Positions 35,438 through 49,241 of a stretch of DNA of 64,000 nt are shown here, in pieces. Position 1 is the stretch's first letter, and every line of letters begins with the position of its first letter. The notes under the pieces are model-generated. The model was not told the origin of the DNA, did no database searches, and saw only the letters and a program-made list of their open reading frames with translations. The DNA is from Limanda limanda (lineage: Eukaryota > Chordata > Actinopteri > Pleuronectiformes > Pleuronectidae): NCBI RefSeq assembly GCF_963576545.1, contig NW_026870392.1:434001-498000 (forward strand). Direction: 5' to 3'. Both the position numbers and the translations under genes were made by a program.

Positions 35438-36724
35438 ACTTGCAAGTAGGCTCTACCCCCACTAAATGGGGTAGCGCGCATCGATCGGTACCATCCTTGA
35501 GCTTCTCCGACTTTCGGAAGGGTTAGGGTTAGGGTTAGGGATGAAAGCACATAGGAGAAAGAGATATTCTTGAATAAATTTTTTTGTGAAGGTCGGAGAG
35601 ACTTGCAAGTAGGCTCTACCCCCACTAAATGGGGTAGCGCGCATCGATCGGTACCATCCTTGAGCTTCTCCGACTTTCGGAAGGGTTAGGGTTAGGGTTA
35701 GGGATGAAAGCACATAGGAGAAAGAGATATTCTTGAATAACTTTTTTGTGAAGGTCGGAGAGACTTGCAAGTAGGCTCTACCCCCACTAAATGGGGTAGC
35801 GCGCATCGATCGGTACCATCCTTGAGCTTCTCCGACTTTCGGAAGGGTTAGGGTTAGGGTTAGGGATGAAAGCACATAGGAGAAAGAGATATTCTTGAAT
35901 AACTTTTTTTGTGAAGGTCGGAGAGACTTGCAAGTAGGCTCTACCCCCACTAAATGGGGTAGCGCGCATCGATCGGTACCATCCCTGAGCTTCTCCGACT
36001 TTCGGAAGGGTTAGGGTTAGGGTTAGGGATGAAAGCACATAGGAGAAAGAGATATTCTTGAATAACTTTTTTTGTGAAGGTCGGAGAGACTTGGAAAGTG
36101 GTTGCATCTGGACTAATTTGGGTCCTGCGGATCGATTGGTACCATCCCCGAGCTTGTACGACCTTCGGAAGAGGTCGACCGACGAAATTCCCCCAAATCT
36201 GAGGAGATATTCTTGAATAACTTTTTTTGTGAAGGTCGGAGAGACTTGCAAGTAGGCTCTACCCCCACTAAATGGGGTAGCGCGCATCGATCGGTACCAT
36301 CCTTGAGCTTCTCCGACTTTCGGAAGGGTTAGGGTTAGGGTTAGGGATGAAAGCACATAGGAGAAAGAGATATTCTTGAATAACTTTTTTTGTGAAGGTC
36401 GGAGAGACTTGCAAGTAGGCTCTACCCCCACTAAATGGGGTAGCGCGCATCGATCGGTACCATCCTTGAGCTTCTCCGACTTTCGGAAGGGTTAGGGTTA
36501 GGGTTAGGGATGAAAGCACATAGGAGAAAGAGATATTCTTGAATAACTTTTTTTGTGAAGGTCGGAGAGACTTGGAAAGTGGTTGCATCTGGACTAATTT
36601 GGGTCCTGCGGATCGATTGGTACCATCCCCGAGCTTGTACAACCTTCGGAAGAGGTCGACCGACGAAATTCCCCCAAATCTGAGGAGATATTCTTGAATA
36701 ACTTTTTTTGTGAAGGTCGGAGAG
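35438..36724 (+). repeat. Segment duplicated at offset 8482, copy 2
   Basis: It carries the same 162-bp A (35601), ATCCCTGAG A (35926) and TACAACC B (36570). The first unit differs in reading AATAAATT before the T run. Confidence 0.8.
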
Positions 36725-36887
36725 ACTTGCAAGTAGGCTCTACCCCCACTAAATGGGGTTGCGCGCATCGATCAGTACCATCCTTGAGCTTCTCCGACTT
36801 TCGGAAGGGTTAGGGTTAGGGTTAGGGATGAAAGCACATAGGAGAAAGAGATATTCTTGAATAACTTTTTTTGTGAAGGTCGGAGAG

Positions 36888-39800
36888 ACTTGCAAGTAGG
36901 CTCTACCCCCACTAAATGGGGTAGCGCGCATCGATCGGTACCATCCTTGAGCTTCTCCGACTTTCGGAAGGGTTAGGGTTAGGGTTAGGGATGAAAGCAC
37001 ATAGGAGAAAGAGATATTCTTGAATAACTTTTTTTGTGAAGGTCGGAGAGACTTGCAAGTAGGCTCTACCCCCACTAAATGGGGTAGCGCGCATCGATCG
37101 GTACCATCCTTGAGCTTCTCCGACTTTCGGAAGGGTTAGGGTTAGGGTTAGGGATGAAAGCACATAGGAGAAAGAGATATTCTTGAATAACTTTTTTTGT
37201 GAAGGTCGGAGAGACTTGGAAAGTGGTTGCATCTGGACTAATTTGGGTCCTGCGGATCGATTGGTACCATCCCCGAGCTTGTACGACCTTCGGAAGAGGT
37301 CGACCGACGAAATTCCCCCAAATCTGAGGAGATATTCTTGAATAACTTTTTTTGTGAAGGTCGGAGAGACTTGGAAAGTGGTTGCATCTGGACTAATTTG
37401 GGTCCTGCGGATCGATTGGTACCATCCCCGAGCTTGTACGACCTTCGGAAGAGGTCGACCGACGAAATTCCCCCAAATCTGAGGAGATATTCTTGAATAA
37501 CTTTTTTTGTGAAGGTCGGAGAGACTTGCAAGTAGGCTCTACCCCCACTAAATGGGGTAGCGCGCATCGATCGGTACCATCCTTGAGCTTCTCCGACTTT
37601 CGGAAGGGTTAGGGTTAGGGTTAGGGATGAAAGCACATAGGAGAAAGAGATATTCTTGAATAACTTTTTTTGTGAAGGTCGGAGAGACTTGCAAGTAGGC
37701 TCTACCCCCACTAAATGGGGTAGCGCGCATCGATCGGTACCATCCTTGAGCTTCTCCGACTTTCGGAAGGGTTAGGGTTAGGGTTAGGGATGAAAGCACA
37801 TAGGAGAAAGAGATATTCTTGAATAACTTTTTTTGTGAAGGTCGGAGAGACTTGGAAAGTGGTTGCATCTGGACTAATTTGGGTCCTGCGGATCGATTGG
37901 TACCATCCCCGAGCTTGTACAACCTTCGGAAGAGGTCGACCGACGAAATTCCCCCAAATCTGAGGAGATATTCTTGAATAACTTTTTTTGTGAAGGTCGG
38001 AGAGACTTGCAAGTAGGCTCTACCCCCACTAAATGGGGTTGCGCGCATCGATCAGTACCATCTTTGAGCTTCTCCGACTTTCGGAAGGGTTAGGGTTAGG
38101 GATGAAAGCACATAGGAGAAAGAGATATTCTTGAATAACTTTTTTTGTGAAGGTCGGAGAGACTTGCAAGTAGGCTCTACCCCCACTAAATGGGGTAGCG
38201 CGCATCGATTGGTACCATCCTTGAGCTTCTCCGACTTTCGGAAGGGTTAGGGTTAGGGTTAGGGATGAAAGCACATAGGAGAAAGAGATATTCTTGAATA
38301 ACTTTTTTTGTGAAGGTCGGAGAGACTTGCAAGTAGGCTCTACCCCCACTAAATGGGGTAGCGCGCATCGATCGGTACCATCCTTGAGCTTCTCCGACTT
38401 TCGGAAGGGTTAGGGTTAGGGTTAGGGATGAAAGCACATAGGAGAAAGAGATATTCTTGAATAACTTTTTTTGTGAAGGTCGGAGAGACTTGCAAGTAGG
38501 CTCTACCCCCACTAAATGGGGTAGCGCGCATCGATCGGTACCATCCTTGAGCTTCTCCGACTTTCGGAAGGGTTAGGGTTAGGGTTAGGGATGAAAGCAC
38601 ATAGGAGAAAGAGATATTCTTGAATAACTTTTTTTGTGAAGGTCGGAGAGACTTGGAAAGTGGTTGCATCTGGACTAATTTGGGTCCTGCGGATCGATTG
38701 GTACCATCCCCGAGCTTGTACGACCTTCGGAAGAGGTCGACCGACGAAATTCCCCCAAATCTGAGGAGATATTCTTGAATAACTTTTTTTGTGAAGGTCG
38801 GAGAGACTTGGAAAGTGGTTGCATCTGGACTAATTTGGGTCCTGCGGATCGATTGGTACCATCCCCGAGCTTGTACGACCTTCGGAAGAGGTCGACCGAC
38901 GAAATTCCCCCAAATCTGAGGAGATATTCTTGAATAACTTTTTTTGTGAAGGTCGGAGAGACTTGCAAGTAGGCTCTACCCCCACTAAATGGGGTTGCGC
39001 GCATCGATCAGTACCATCCTTGAGCTTCTCCGACTTTCGGAAGGGTTAGGGTTAGGGTTAGGGATGAAAGCACATAGGAGAAAGAGATATTCTTGAATAA
39101 CTTTTTTTGTGAAGGTCGGAGAGACTTGCAAGTAGGCTCTACCCCCACTAAATGGGGTAGCGCGCATCGATCGGTACCATCCTTGAGCTTCTCCGACTTT
39201 CGGAAGGGTTAGGGTTAGGGTTAGGGATGAAAGCACATAGGAGAAAGAGATATTCTTGAATAACTTTTTTTGTGAAGGTCGGAGAGACTTGCAAGTAGGC
39301 TCTACCCCCACTAAATGGGGTAGCGCGCATCGATCGGTACCATCCTTGAGCTTCTCCGACTTTCGGAAGGGTTAGGGTTAGGGTTAGGGATGAAAGCACA
39401 TAGGAGAAAGAGATATTCTTGAATAACTTTTTTTGTGAAGGTCGGAGAGACTTGCAAGTAGGCTCTACCCCCACTAAATGGGGTAGCGCGCATCGATCGG
39501 TACCATCCTTGAGCTTCTCCGACTTTCGGAAGGGTTAGGGTTAGGGTTAGGGATGAAAGCACATAGGAGAAAGAGATATTCTTGAATAACTTTTTTTGTG
39601 AAGGTCGGAGAGACTTGGAAAGTGGTTGCATCTGGACTAATTTGGGTCCTGCGGATCGATTGGTACCATCCCCGAGCTTGTACGACCTTCGGAAGAGGTC
39701 GACCGACGAAATTCCCCCAAATCTGAGGAGATATTCTTGAATAACTTTTTTTGTGAAGGTCGGAGAGACTTGCAAGTAGGCTCTACCCCCACTAAATGGG

Positions 39801-40568
39801 GTAGCGCGCATCGATTGGTACCATCCTTGAGCTTCTCCGACTTTCGGAAGGGTTAGGGTTAGGGTTAGGGATGAAAGCACATAGGAGAAAGAGATATTCT
39901 TGAATAACTTTTTTTGTGAAGGTCGGAGAGACTTGCAAGTAGGCTCTACCCCCACTAAATGGGGTAGCGCGCATCGATCGGTACCATCCTTGAGCTTCTC
40001 CGACTTTCGGAAGGGTTAGGGTTAGGGTTAGGGATGAAAGCACATAGGAGAAAGAGATATTCTTGAATAACTTTTTTTGTGAAGGTCGGAGAGACTTGGA
40101 AAGTGGTTGCATCTGGACTAATTTGGGTCCTGCGGATCGATTGGTACCATCCCCGAGCTTGTACAACCTTCGGAAGAGGTCGACCGACGAAATTCCCCCA
40201 AATCTGAGGAGATATTCTTGAATAACTTTTTTTGTGAAGGTCGGAGAGACTTGCAAGTAGGCTCTACCCCCACTAAATGGGGTTGCGCGCATCGATCAGT
40301 ACCATCCTTGAGCTTCTCCGACTTTCGGAAGGGTTAGGGTTAGGGTTAGGGATGAAAGCACATAGGAGAAAGAGATATTCTTGAATAACCTTTTTTGTGA
40401 AGGTCGGAGAGACTTGCAAGTAGGCTCTACCCCCACTAAATGGGGTAGCGCGCATCGATCGGTACTATCCTTGAGCTTCTCCGACTTTCGGAAGGGTTAG
40501 GGTTAGGGATGAAAGCACATAGGAGAAAGAGATATTCTTGAATAACTTTTTTTGTGAAGGTCGGAGAG
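36888..40568 (+). repeat. Internal duplication of class III, copy 2 (offset 5131)
   Basis: It matches 31757-35437 throughout. Its private change is GGTACTATCC in the last unit (from 40412). Its 3' part is itself part of the longer 11080-bp-offset duplication. Confidence 0.85.
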
Positions 40569-41373
40569 ACTTGCAAGTAGGCTCTACCCCCACTAAATGG
40601 GGTAGCGCGCATCGATCGGTACCATCCTTGAGCTTCTCCGACTTTCGGAAGGGTTAGGGTTAGGGTTAGGGATGAAAGCACATAGGAGAAAGAGATATTC
40701 TTGAATAACTTTTTTTGTTAAGGTCGGAGAGACTTGGAAAGTGGTTGCATCTGGACTAATTTGGGTCCTGCAGATCGATTGGTACCATCCCCGAGCTTGT
40801 ACGACCTTCGGAAGAGGTCGACCGACGAAATTCCCCCAAATCTGAGGAGATATTCTTGAATAACTTTTTTTGTGAAGGTCGGAGAGACTTGCAAGTAGGC
40901 TCTACCCCCACTAAATGGGGTAGCGCACATCGATCGGTACCATCCTTGAGCTTCTCCGACTTTCGGAAGGGTTAGGGTTAGGGTTAGGGATGAAAACACA
41001 TAGGAGAAAGAGATATTCTTGAATAACTTTTTTTGTGAAGGTCGGAGAGACTTGCAAGTAGGCTCTACCCCCACTAAATGGGGTAGCGCGCATCGATCGG
41101 TACCATCCTTGAGCTTCTCCGACTTTTGGAAGGGTTAGGGTTAGGGTTAGGGTTAGGGATGAAAGCACATAGGAGAAAGAGATATTCTTGAATAACTTTT
41201 TTTGTGAAGGTCGGAAAGACTTGGAAAGTGGTTGCATCTGGACTAATTTGGGTCCTGCGGATCGATTGGTACCATCCCCGAGCTTGTACGACCTTCGGAA
41301 GAGGTCGACCGACGAAATTCCCCCAAATCTGAGGAGATATTCTTGAATAACTTTTTTTGTGAAGGTCGGAGAG
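40094..41373 (+). repeat. III-to-II boundary cassette, copy 2 of 3
   Basis: Same eight units as 21829-23108. It shares GTTAAGG (near 40718) only with copy 3, so copies 2 and 3 are the closer pair. Confidence 0.85.
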
Positions 41374-42979
41374 ACTTGCAAGTAGGCTCTACCCCCACTA
41401 AATGGGGTAGCGCACATCGATCGGTACCATCCTTGAGCTTCTCCGACTTTCGGAAGGGTTAGGGTTAGGGTTAGGGATGAAAGCACATAGGAGAAAGAGA
41501 TATTCTTGAATAACTTTTTTTGTGAAGGTCGGAGAGACTTGGAAAGTGGTTGCATCTGGACTAATTTGGGTCCTGCGGATCGATTGGTACCATCCCCGAG
41601 CTTGTACGACCTTCTGAAGAGGTCGACCGACGAAATTCCCCCAAATCTGAGGAGATATTCTTGAATAACTTTTTTTGTGAAGGTCGGAGAGACTTGCAAG
41701 TAGGCTCTACCCCCACTAAATGGGGTAGCGCGCATCGATCGGTACCATCCTTGAGCTTCTCCGACTTTCGGAAGGGTTAGGGTTAGGGTTAGGGATGAAA
41801 GCACATAGGAGAAAGAGATATTCTTGAATAACTTTTTTTGTGAAGGTCGGAGAGACTTGCAAGTAGGCTCTACCCCCACTAAATGGGGTAGCGCGCATCG
41901 ATCGGTACCATCCTTGAGCTTCTCCGACTTTCGGAAGGGTTAGGGTTAGGGTTAGGGATGAAAGCACATAGGAGAAAGAGATATTCTTGAATAACTTTTT
42001 TTGTGAAGGTCGGAGAGACTTGGAAAGTGGTTGCATCTGGACTAATTTGGGTCCTGCAGATCGATTGGTACCATCCCCGAGCTTGTACGACCTTCGGAAG
42101 AGGTCGACCGACGAAATTCCCCCAAATCTGAGGAGATATTCTTGAATAACTTTTTTTGTGAAGGTCGGAGAGACTTGCAAGTAGGCTCTACCCCCACTAA
42201 ATGGGGTAGCGCACATCGATCGGTACCATCCTTGAGCTTCTCCGACTTTCGGAAGGGTTAGGGTTAGGGTTAGGGATGAAAGCACATAGGAGAAAGAGAT
42301 ATTCTTGAATAACTTTTTTTGTGAAGGTCGGAGAGACTTGCATGTAGGCTCTACCCCCACTAAATGGGGTAGTGCGCATCGATCGGTACCATCCTTGAGC
42401 TTCTCCGACTTTTGGAAGGGTTAGGGTTAGGGTTAGGGATGAAAGCACATAGGAGAAAGAGATATTCTTGAATAACTTTTTTTGTGAAGGTCGGAAAGAC
42501 TTGGAAAGTGGTTGCATCTGGACTAATTTGGGTCCTGCGGATCGATTGGTACCATCCCCGAGCTTGTACGACCTTCGGAAGTGGTCGACCGACGAAATTC
42601 CCCCAAATCTGAGGAGATATTCTTGAATAACTTTTTTTGTGAAGGTCGGAGAGACTTGCAAGTAGGCTCTACCCCCACTAAATGGGGTAGCGCACATCGA
42701 TCGGTACCATCCTTGAGCTTCTCCGACTTTCGGAAGGGTTAGGGTTAGGGTTAGGGATGAAAGCACATAGGAGAAAGAGATATTCTTGAATAACTTTTTT
42801 TGTGAAGGTCGGAGAGACTTGCAAGTAGGCTCTACCCCCACTAAATGGGGTAGCGCGCATCGATCGGTACCATCCTTGAGCTTCTCCGACTTTTGGAAGG
42901 GTTAGGGTTAGGGTTAGGGATGAAAGCACATAGGAGAAAGAGATATTCTTGAATAACTTTTTTTGTGAAGGTCGGAGAG
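40732..42979 (+). repeat. Class II higher-order block, units 255-268
   Basis: Layout is B 2A B A B 2A B 2A B 2A. One 8-unit repeat (40732-42017, 1286 bp with a 169-bp A) is followed by a partial second. The unit at 42336 has CATGTAGG and GTAGTGCGC, and the B at 42499 has GTGGTCGACC; both look private. Confidence 0.8.
41050..41218 (+). repeat. 169-bp unit A with four TTAGGG
   Basis: Class II form, counterpart of 22785 at offset 18265. Confidence 0.93.
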
Positions 42980-45900
42980 ACTTGCAAGTAGGCTCTACCC
43001 CCACTAAATGGGGTAGCGCGCATCGATCGGTACCATCCTTGAGCTTCTCCGACTTTCGGAAGGGTTAGGGTTAGGGTTAGGGATGAAAGCACATAGGAGA
43101 AAGAGATATTCTTGAATAACTTTTTTTGTGAAGGTCGGAGAGACTTGCAAGTAGGCTCTACCCCCACTAAATGGGGTAGCGCGCATCGATCGGTACCATC
43201 CTTGAGCTTCTCCGACTTTCGGAAGGGTTAGGGTTAGGGTTAGGGATGAAAGCACATAGGAGAAAGAGATATTCTTGAATAACTTTTTTTGTGAAGGTCG
43301 GAGAGACTTGCAAGTAGGCTCTACCCCCACTAAATGGGGTAGCGCGCATCGATCGGTACCATCTTTGAGCTTCTCCGACTTTCGGAAGGGTTAGGGTTAG
43401 GGTTAGGGATGAAAGCACATAGGAGAAAGAGATATTCTTGAATAACTTTTTTTTTGAAGGTCGGAGAGACTTGCAAGTAGGCTCTACCCCCACTAAATGG
43501 GGTAGCGCGCATCGATCGGTACCATCCTTGAGCTTCTCCGACTTTCGGAAGGGTTAGGGTTAGGGTTAGGGATGAAAGCACATAGGAGAAAGAGATATTC
43601 TTGAATAACTTTTTTTGTGAAGGTCGGAGAGACTTGGAAAGTGGTTGCATCTGGACTAATTTGGGTCCTGCGGATCGATTGGTACCATCCCCGAGCTTGT
43701 ACGACCTTCGGAAGAGGTCGACCGACGAAATTCCCCCAAATCTGAGGAGATATTCTTGAATAACTTTTTTTGTGAAGGTCGGAGAGACTTGCAAGTAGGC
43801 TCTACCCCCACTAAATGGGGTAGCGCACATCGATCGGTACCATCCTTGAGCTTCTCCGACTTTCGGAAGGGTTAGGGTTAGGGTTAGGGATGAAAGCACA
43901 TAGGAGAAAGAGATATTCTTGAATAACTTTTTTTGTGAAGGTCGGAGAGACTTGCAAGTAGGCTCTACCCCCACTAAATGGGGTAGCGCGCATCGATCGG
44001 TACCATCCTTGAGCTTCTCCGACTTTCGGAAGGGTTAGGGTTAGGGTTAGGGATGAAAGCACATAGGAGAAAGAGATATTCTTGAATAACTTTTTTTTTG
44101 AAGGTCGGAGAGACTTGCAAGTAGGCTCTACCCCCACTAAATGGGGTAGCGCGCATCGATCGGTACCATCCTTGAGCTTCTCCGACTTTCGGAAGGGTTA
44201 GGGTTAGGGTTAGGGATGAAAGCACATAGGAGAAAGAGATATTCTTGAATAACTTTTTTTGTGAAGGTCGGAGAGACTTGGCAAGTGGTTGCATCTGGAC
44301 TAATTTGGGTCCTGCAGATCGATTGGTACCATCCCCGAGCTTGTACGACCTTCGGAAGAGGTCGACCGACGAAATTCCCCCAAATCTGAGGAGATATTCT
44401 TGAATAACTTTTTTTGTGAAGGTCGGAGAGACTTGCAAGTAGGCTCTACCCCCACTAAATGGGGTAGCGCACATCGATCGGTACCATCCTTGAGCTTCTC
44501 CGACTTTCGGAAGGGTTAGGGTTAGGGTTAGGGATGAAAGCACATAGGAGAAAGAGATATTCTTGAATAACTTTTTTTGTGAAGGTCGGAGAGACTTGCA
44601 AGTAGGCTCTACCCCCACTAAATGGGGTAGCGCGCATCGATCGGTACCATCCTTGAGCTTCTCCGACTTTTGGAAGGGTTAGGGTTAGGGTTAGGGATGA
44701 AAGCACATAGGAGAAAGAGATATTCTTGAATAACTTTTTTTGTGAAGGTCGGAGAGACTTGGAAAGTGGTTGCATCTGGACTAATTTGGGTCCTGCGGAT
44801 CGATTGGTACCATCTCCGAGCTTGTACGACCTTCGGAAGAGGTCGACCGACGAAATTCCCCCAAATCTGAGGAGATATTCTTGAATAACTTTTTTTGTGA
44901 AGGTCGGAGAGACTTGCAAGTAGGCTCTACCCCCACTAAATGGGGTAGCGCACATCGATCGGTACCATCCTTGAGCTTCTCCGACTTTCGGAAGGGTTAG
45001 GGTTAGGGTTAGGGATGAAAGCACATAGGAGAAAGAGATATTCTTGAATAACTTTTTTTGTGAAGGTCGGAGAGACTTGCAAGTAGGCTCTACCCCCACT
45101 AAATGGGGTAACGCGCATCGATCGGTACCATCCTTGAGCTTCTCCGACTTTCGGAAGGGTTAGGGTTAGGGTTAGGGATGAAAGCACATAGGAGAAAGAG
45201 ATATTCTTGAATAACTTTTTTTGTGAAGGTCGGAGAGACTTGCAAGTAGGCTCTACCCCCACTAAATGGGGTAGCGCGCATCGATCGGTACCATCCTTGA
45301 GCTTCTCCGACTTTCGTAAGGGTTAGGGTTAGGGTTAGGGATGAAAGCACATAGGAGAAAGAGATATTCTTGAATAACTTTTTTTGTGAAGGTCGGAGAG
45401 ACTTGCAAGTAGGCTCTACCCCCACTAAATGGGGTAGCGCGCATCGATCGGTACCATCCCTGAGCTTCTCCGACTTTCGGAAGGGTTAGGGTTAGGGTTA
45501 GGGATGAAAGCACATAGGAGAAAGAGATATTCTTGAATAACTTTTTTTGTGAAGGTCGGAGAGACTTGGAAAGTGGTTGCATCTGGACTAATTTGGGTCC
45601 TGCGGATCGATTGGTACCATCCCCGAGCTTGTACGACCTTCGGAAGAGGTCGACCGACGAAATTCCCCCAAATCTGAGGAGATATTCTTGAATAACTTTT
45701 TTTGTGAAGGTCGGAGAGACTTGCAGTAGGCTCTACCCCCACTAAATGGGGTAGCGCGCATCGATCGGTACCATCCTTGAGCTTCTCCGACTTTCGGAAG
45801 GGTTAGGGTTAGGGTTAGGGATGAAAGCACATAGGAGAAAGAGATATTCTTGAATAACTTTTTTTGTGAAGGTCGGAGAGACTTGCAAGTAGGCTCTACC

Positions 45901-46363
45901 CCCACTAAATGGGGTAGTGCGCATCGATTGGTACCATCCTTGAGCTTCTCCGACTTTCGGAAGGGTTAGGGTTAGGGTTAGGGATGAAAGCACATAGGAG
46001 AAAGAGATATTCTTGAATAACTTTTTTTGTGAAGGTCGGAGAGACTTGCAAGTAGGCTCTACCCCCACTAAATGGGGTAGCGCGCATCGATCGGTACCAT
46101 CCTTGAGCTTCTCCGACTTTCGGAAGGGTTAGGGTTAGGGATGAAAGCACATAGGAGAAAGAGATATTCTTGAATAACTTTTTTTGTGAAGGTCGGAGAG
46201 ACTTGCAAGTAGGCTCTACCCCCACTAAATGGGGTAGCGCGCATCGATCGGTACCATCCTTGAGCTTCTCCGACTTTCGGAAGGGTTAGGGTTAGGGTTA
46301 AGGATGAAAGCACATAGGAGAAAGAGATATTCTTGAATAACTTTTTTTGTGAAGGTCGGAGAG
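42980..46363 (+). repeat. Class I-related block, units 269-289
   Basis: Layout is 4A B 3A B 2A B 4A B 4A. Class I markers are nine T (43306, 43950), ATCTCCGAG in the B at 44757, and ATCCCTGAG (45401). The B at 44276 reads GGCAAGTGG with GCAGATC, between the class I GCCAGTGG and the common form. The unit at 45719 has lost one A (GCAGTAGG). Confidence 0.7.
45719..45880 (+). repeat. 162-bp unit A with one-base deletion near its start
   Basis: GCAAGTAGG is shortened to GCAGTAGG. The same deletion is found at 46519 and 48599 only, and it always follows a plain B. It is a clean clonal marker for local spread across about 2.9 kb. Confidence 0.88.
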
Positions 46364-47161
46364 ACTTGGAAAGTGGTTGCATCTGGACTAATTTGGGTCC
46401 TGCGGATCGATTGGTACCATCCCCGAGCTTGTACGACCTTCGGAAGAGGTCGACCGACGAAATTCCCCCAAATCTGAGGAGATATTCTTGAATAACTTTT
46501 TTTGTGAAGGTCGGAGAGACTTGCAGTAGGCTCTACCCCCACTAAATGGGGTAGCGCGCATCGATCGGTACCATCCTTGAGCTTCTCCGACTTTCGGAAG
46601 GGTTAGGGTTAGGGTTAGGGATGAAAGCACATAGGAGAAAGAGATATTCTTGAATAACTTTTTTTGTGAAGGTCGGAGAGACTTGCAAGTAGGCTCTACC
46701 CCCACTAAATGGGGTAGCGCGCATCGATCGGTACCATCCTTGAGCTTCTCCGACTTTCGGAAGGGTTAGGGTTAGGGTTAGGGATGAAAGCACATAGGAG
46801 AAAGAGATATTCTTGAATAACTTTTTTTGTGAAGGTCGGAGAGACTTGGAAAGTGGTTGCATCTGGACTAATTTGGGTCCTGCGGATCGATTGGTACCAT
46901 CCCCGAGCTTGTACAACCTTCGGAAGAGGTCGACCGACGAAATTCCCCCAAATCTGAGGAGATATTCTTGAATAACTTTTTTTGTGAAGGTCGGAGAGAC
47001 TTGCAAGTAGGCTCTACCCCCACTAAATGGGGTTGCGCGCATCGATCAGTACCATCCTTGAGCTTCTCCGACTTTCGGAAGGGTTAGGGTTAGGGTTAGG
47101 GATGAAAGCACATAGGAGAAAGAGATATTCTTGAATAACTTTTTTTGTGAAGGTCGGAGAG
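46364..47161 (+). repeat. Five-unit duplication at offset 2080, copy 1
   Basis: Marked by the one-base deletion GCAGTAGG in its second unit (from 46519). Confidence 0.78.
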
Positions 47162-48443
47162 ACTTGCAAGTAGGCTCTACCCCCACTAAATGGGGTAGCG
47201 CGCATCGATCGGTACCATCCTTGAGCTTCTCCGACTTTCGGAAGGGTTAGGGTTAGGGTTAGGGATGAAAGCACATAGGAGAAAGAGATATTCTTGAATA
47301 ACTTTTTTTGTGAAGGTCGGAGAGACTTGCAAGTAGGCTCTACCCCCACTAAATGGGGTAGCGCGCATCGATCGGTACCATCCTTGAGCTTCTCCGACTT
47401 TCGGAAGGGTTAGGGTTAGGGTTAGGGATGAAAGCACATAGGAGAAAGAGATATTCTTGAATAACTTTTTTTGTGAAGGTCGAAGAGACTTGGAAAGTGG
47501 TTGCATCTGGACTAATTTGGGTCCTGCGGATCGATTGGTACCATCCCCGAGCTTGTACGACCTTCGGAAGAGGTCGACCGACGAAATTCCCCCAAATCTG
47601 AGGAGATATTCTTGAATAACTTTTTTTGTGAAGGTCGGAGAAACTTGCAAGTAGGCTCTACCCCCACTAAATGGGGTAGCGCGCATCGATCGGTACCATC
47701 CTTGAGCTTCTCCGACTTTCGGAAGGGTTAGGGTTAGGGTTAGGGATGAAAGCACATAGGAGAAAGAGATATTCTTGAATAACTTTTTTTGTGAAGGTCG
47801 GAGAGACTTGAAAAGTGGTTGCATCTGGACTAATTTGGGTCCTGCGGATCGATTGGTACCATCCCCGAGCTTGTACGACCTTCGGAAGAGGTCGACCGAC
47901 GAAATTCCCCCAAATCTGAGGAGATATTCTTGAATAACTTTTTTTGTGAAGGTCGGAGAGACTTGCAAGTAGGCTCTACCCCCACTAAATGGGGTTGCGC
48001 GCATCGATCGGTACCATCCTTGAGCTTCTCCAACTTTCGGAAGGGTTAGGGTTAGGGATGAAAGCACATAGGAGAAAGAGATATTCTTGAATAACTTTTT
48101 TTGTGAAGGTCGGAGAGACTTGCAAGTAGGCTCTACCCCCACTAAATGGGGTAGCGCGCATCGATCGGTACCATCCTTGAGCTTCTCCGACTTTCGGAAG
48201 GGTTAGGGTTAGGGTTAGGGATGAAAGCACATAGGAGAAAGAGATATTCTTGAATAACTTTTTTTGTGAAGGTCGGAGAGACTTGCAAGTAGGCTCTACC
48301 CCCACTAAATGGGGTAGCGCGCATCGATCGGTACCATCCTTGAGCTTCTCCGACTTTCGGAAGGGTTAGGGTTAGGGTTAGGGATGAAAGCACATAGGAG
48401 AAAGAGATATTCTTGAATAACTTTTTTTGTGAAGGTCGGAGAG

Positions 48444-49241
48444 ACTTGGAAAGTGGTTGCATCTGGACTAATTTGGGTCCTGCGGATCGATTGGTACCAT
48501 CCCCGAGCTTGTACGACCTTCGGAAGAGGTCGACCGACGAAATTCCCCCAAATCTGAGGAGATATTCTTGAATAACTTTTTTTGTGAAGGTCGGAGAGAC
48601 TTGCAGTAGGCTCTACCCCCACTAAATGGGGTAGCGCGCATCGATCGGTACCATCCTTGAGCTTCTCCGACTTTCGGAAGGGTTAGGGTTAGGGTTAGGG
48701 ATGAAAGCACATAGGAGAAAGAGATATTCTTGAATAACTTTTTTTGTGAAGGTCGGAGAGACTTGCAAGTAGGCTCTACCCCCACTAAATGGGGTAGCGC
48801 GCATCGATCGGTACCATCCTTGAGCTTCTCCGACTTTCGGAAGGGTTAGGGTTAGGGTTAGGGATGAAAGCACATAGGAGAAAGAGATATTCTTGAATAA
48901 CTTTTTTTGTGAAGGTCGGAGAGACTTGGAAAGTGGTTGCATCTGGACTAATTTGGGTCCTGCGGATCGATTGGTACCATCCCCGAGCTTGTACAACCTT
49001 CGGAAGAGGTCGACCGACGAAATTCCCCCAAATCTGAGGAGATATTCTTGAATAACTTTTTTTGTGAAGGTCGGAGAGACTTGCAAGTAGGCTCTACCCC
49101 CACTAAATGGGGTTGCGCGCATCGATCAGTACCATCCTTGAGCTTCTCCGACTTTCGGAAGGGTTAGGGTTAGGGTTAGGGATGAAAGCACATAGGAGAA
49201 AGAGATATTCTTGAATAACTTTTTTTGTGAAGGTCGGAGAG
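48444..49241 (+). repeat. Five-unit duplication at offset 2080, copy 2
   Basis: Same order and the same one-base deletion in its second unit (from 48599). Confidence 0.78.

Larger units (their letters stand above)
28088..40731 (+). repeat. Class III higher-order block, units 176-254 (largest block)
   Basis: Layout is B 4A 2B 2A B 4A 2B 4A B 4A 2B 2A B 4A 2B 4A B 2A B 6A B 2A B 3A 2B 2A B 4A 2B 4A B 2A B 3A. TACAACC B units start at 28088, 29519, 32719, 34963, 36570, 37850 and 40094, each followed by a TTGCGCGC A. It includes a class I-like insert (35438-36569) and a long internal duplication at offset 5131. Confidence 0.8.
38162..42017 (+). repeat. Long duplication at offset 11080, copy 1
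   Basis: Twenty-four units, spanning the end of a class III block and a full class II repeat, match 49242-53097 at one constant offset. The duplication crosses the class boundary, so blocks were copied together. Confidence 0.85.
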
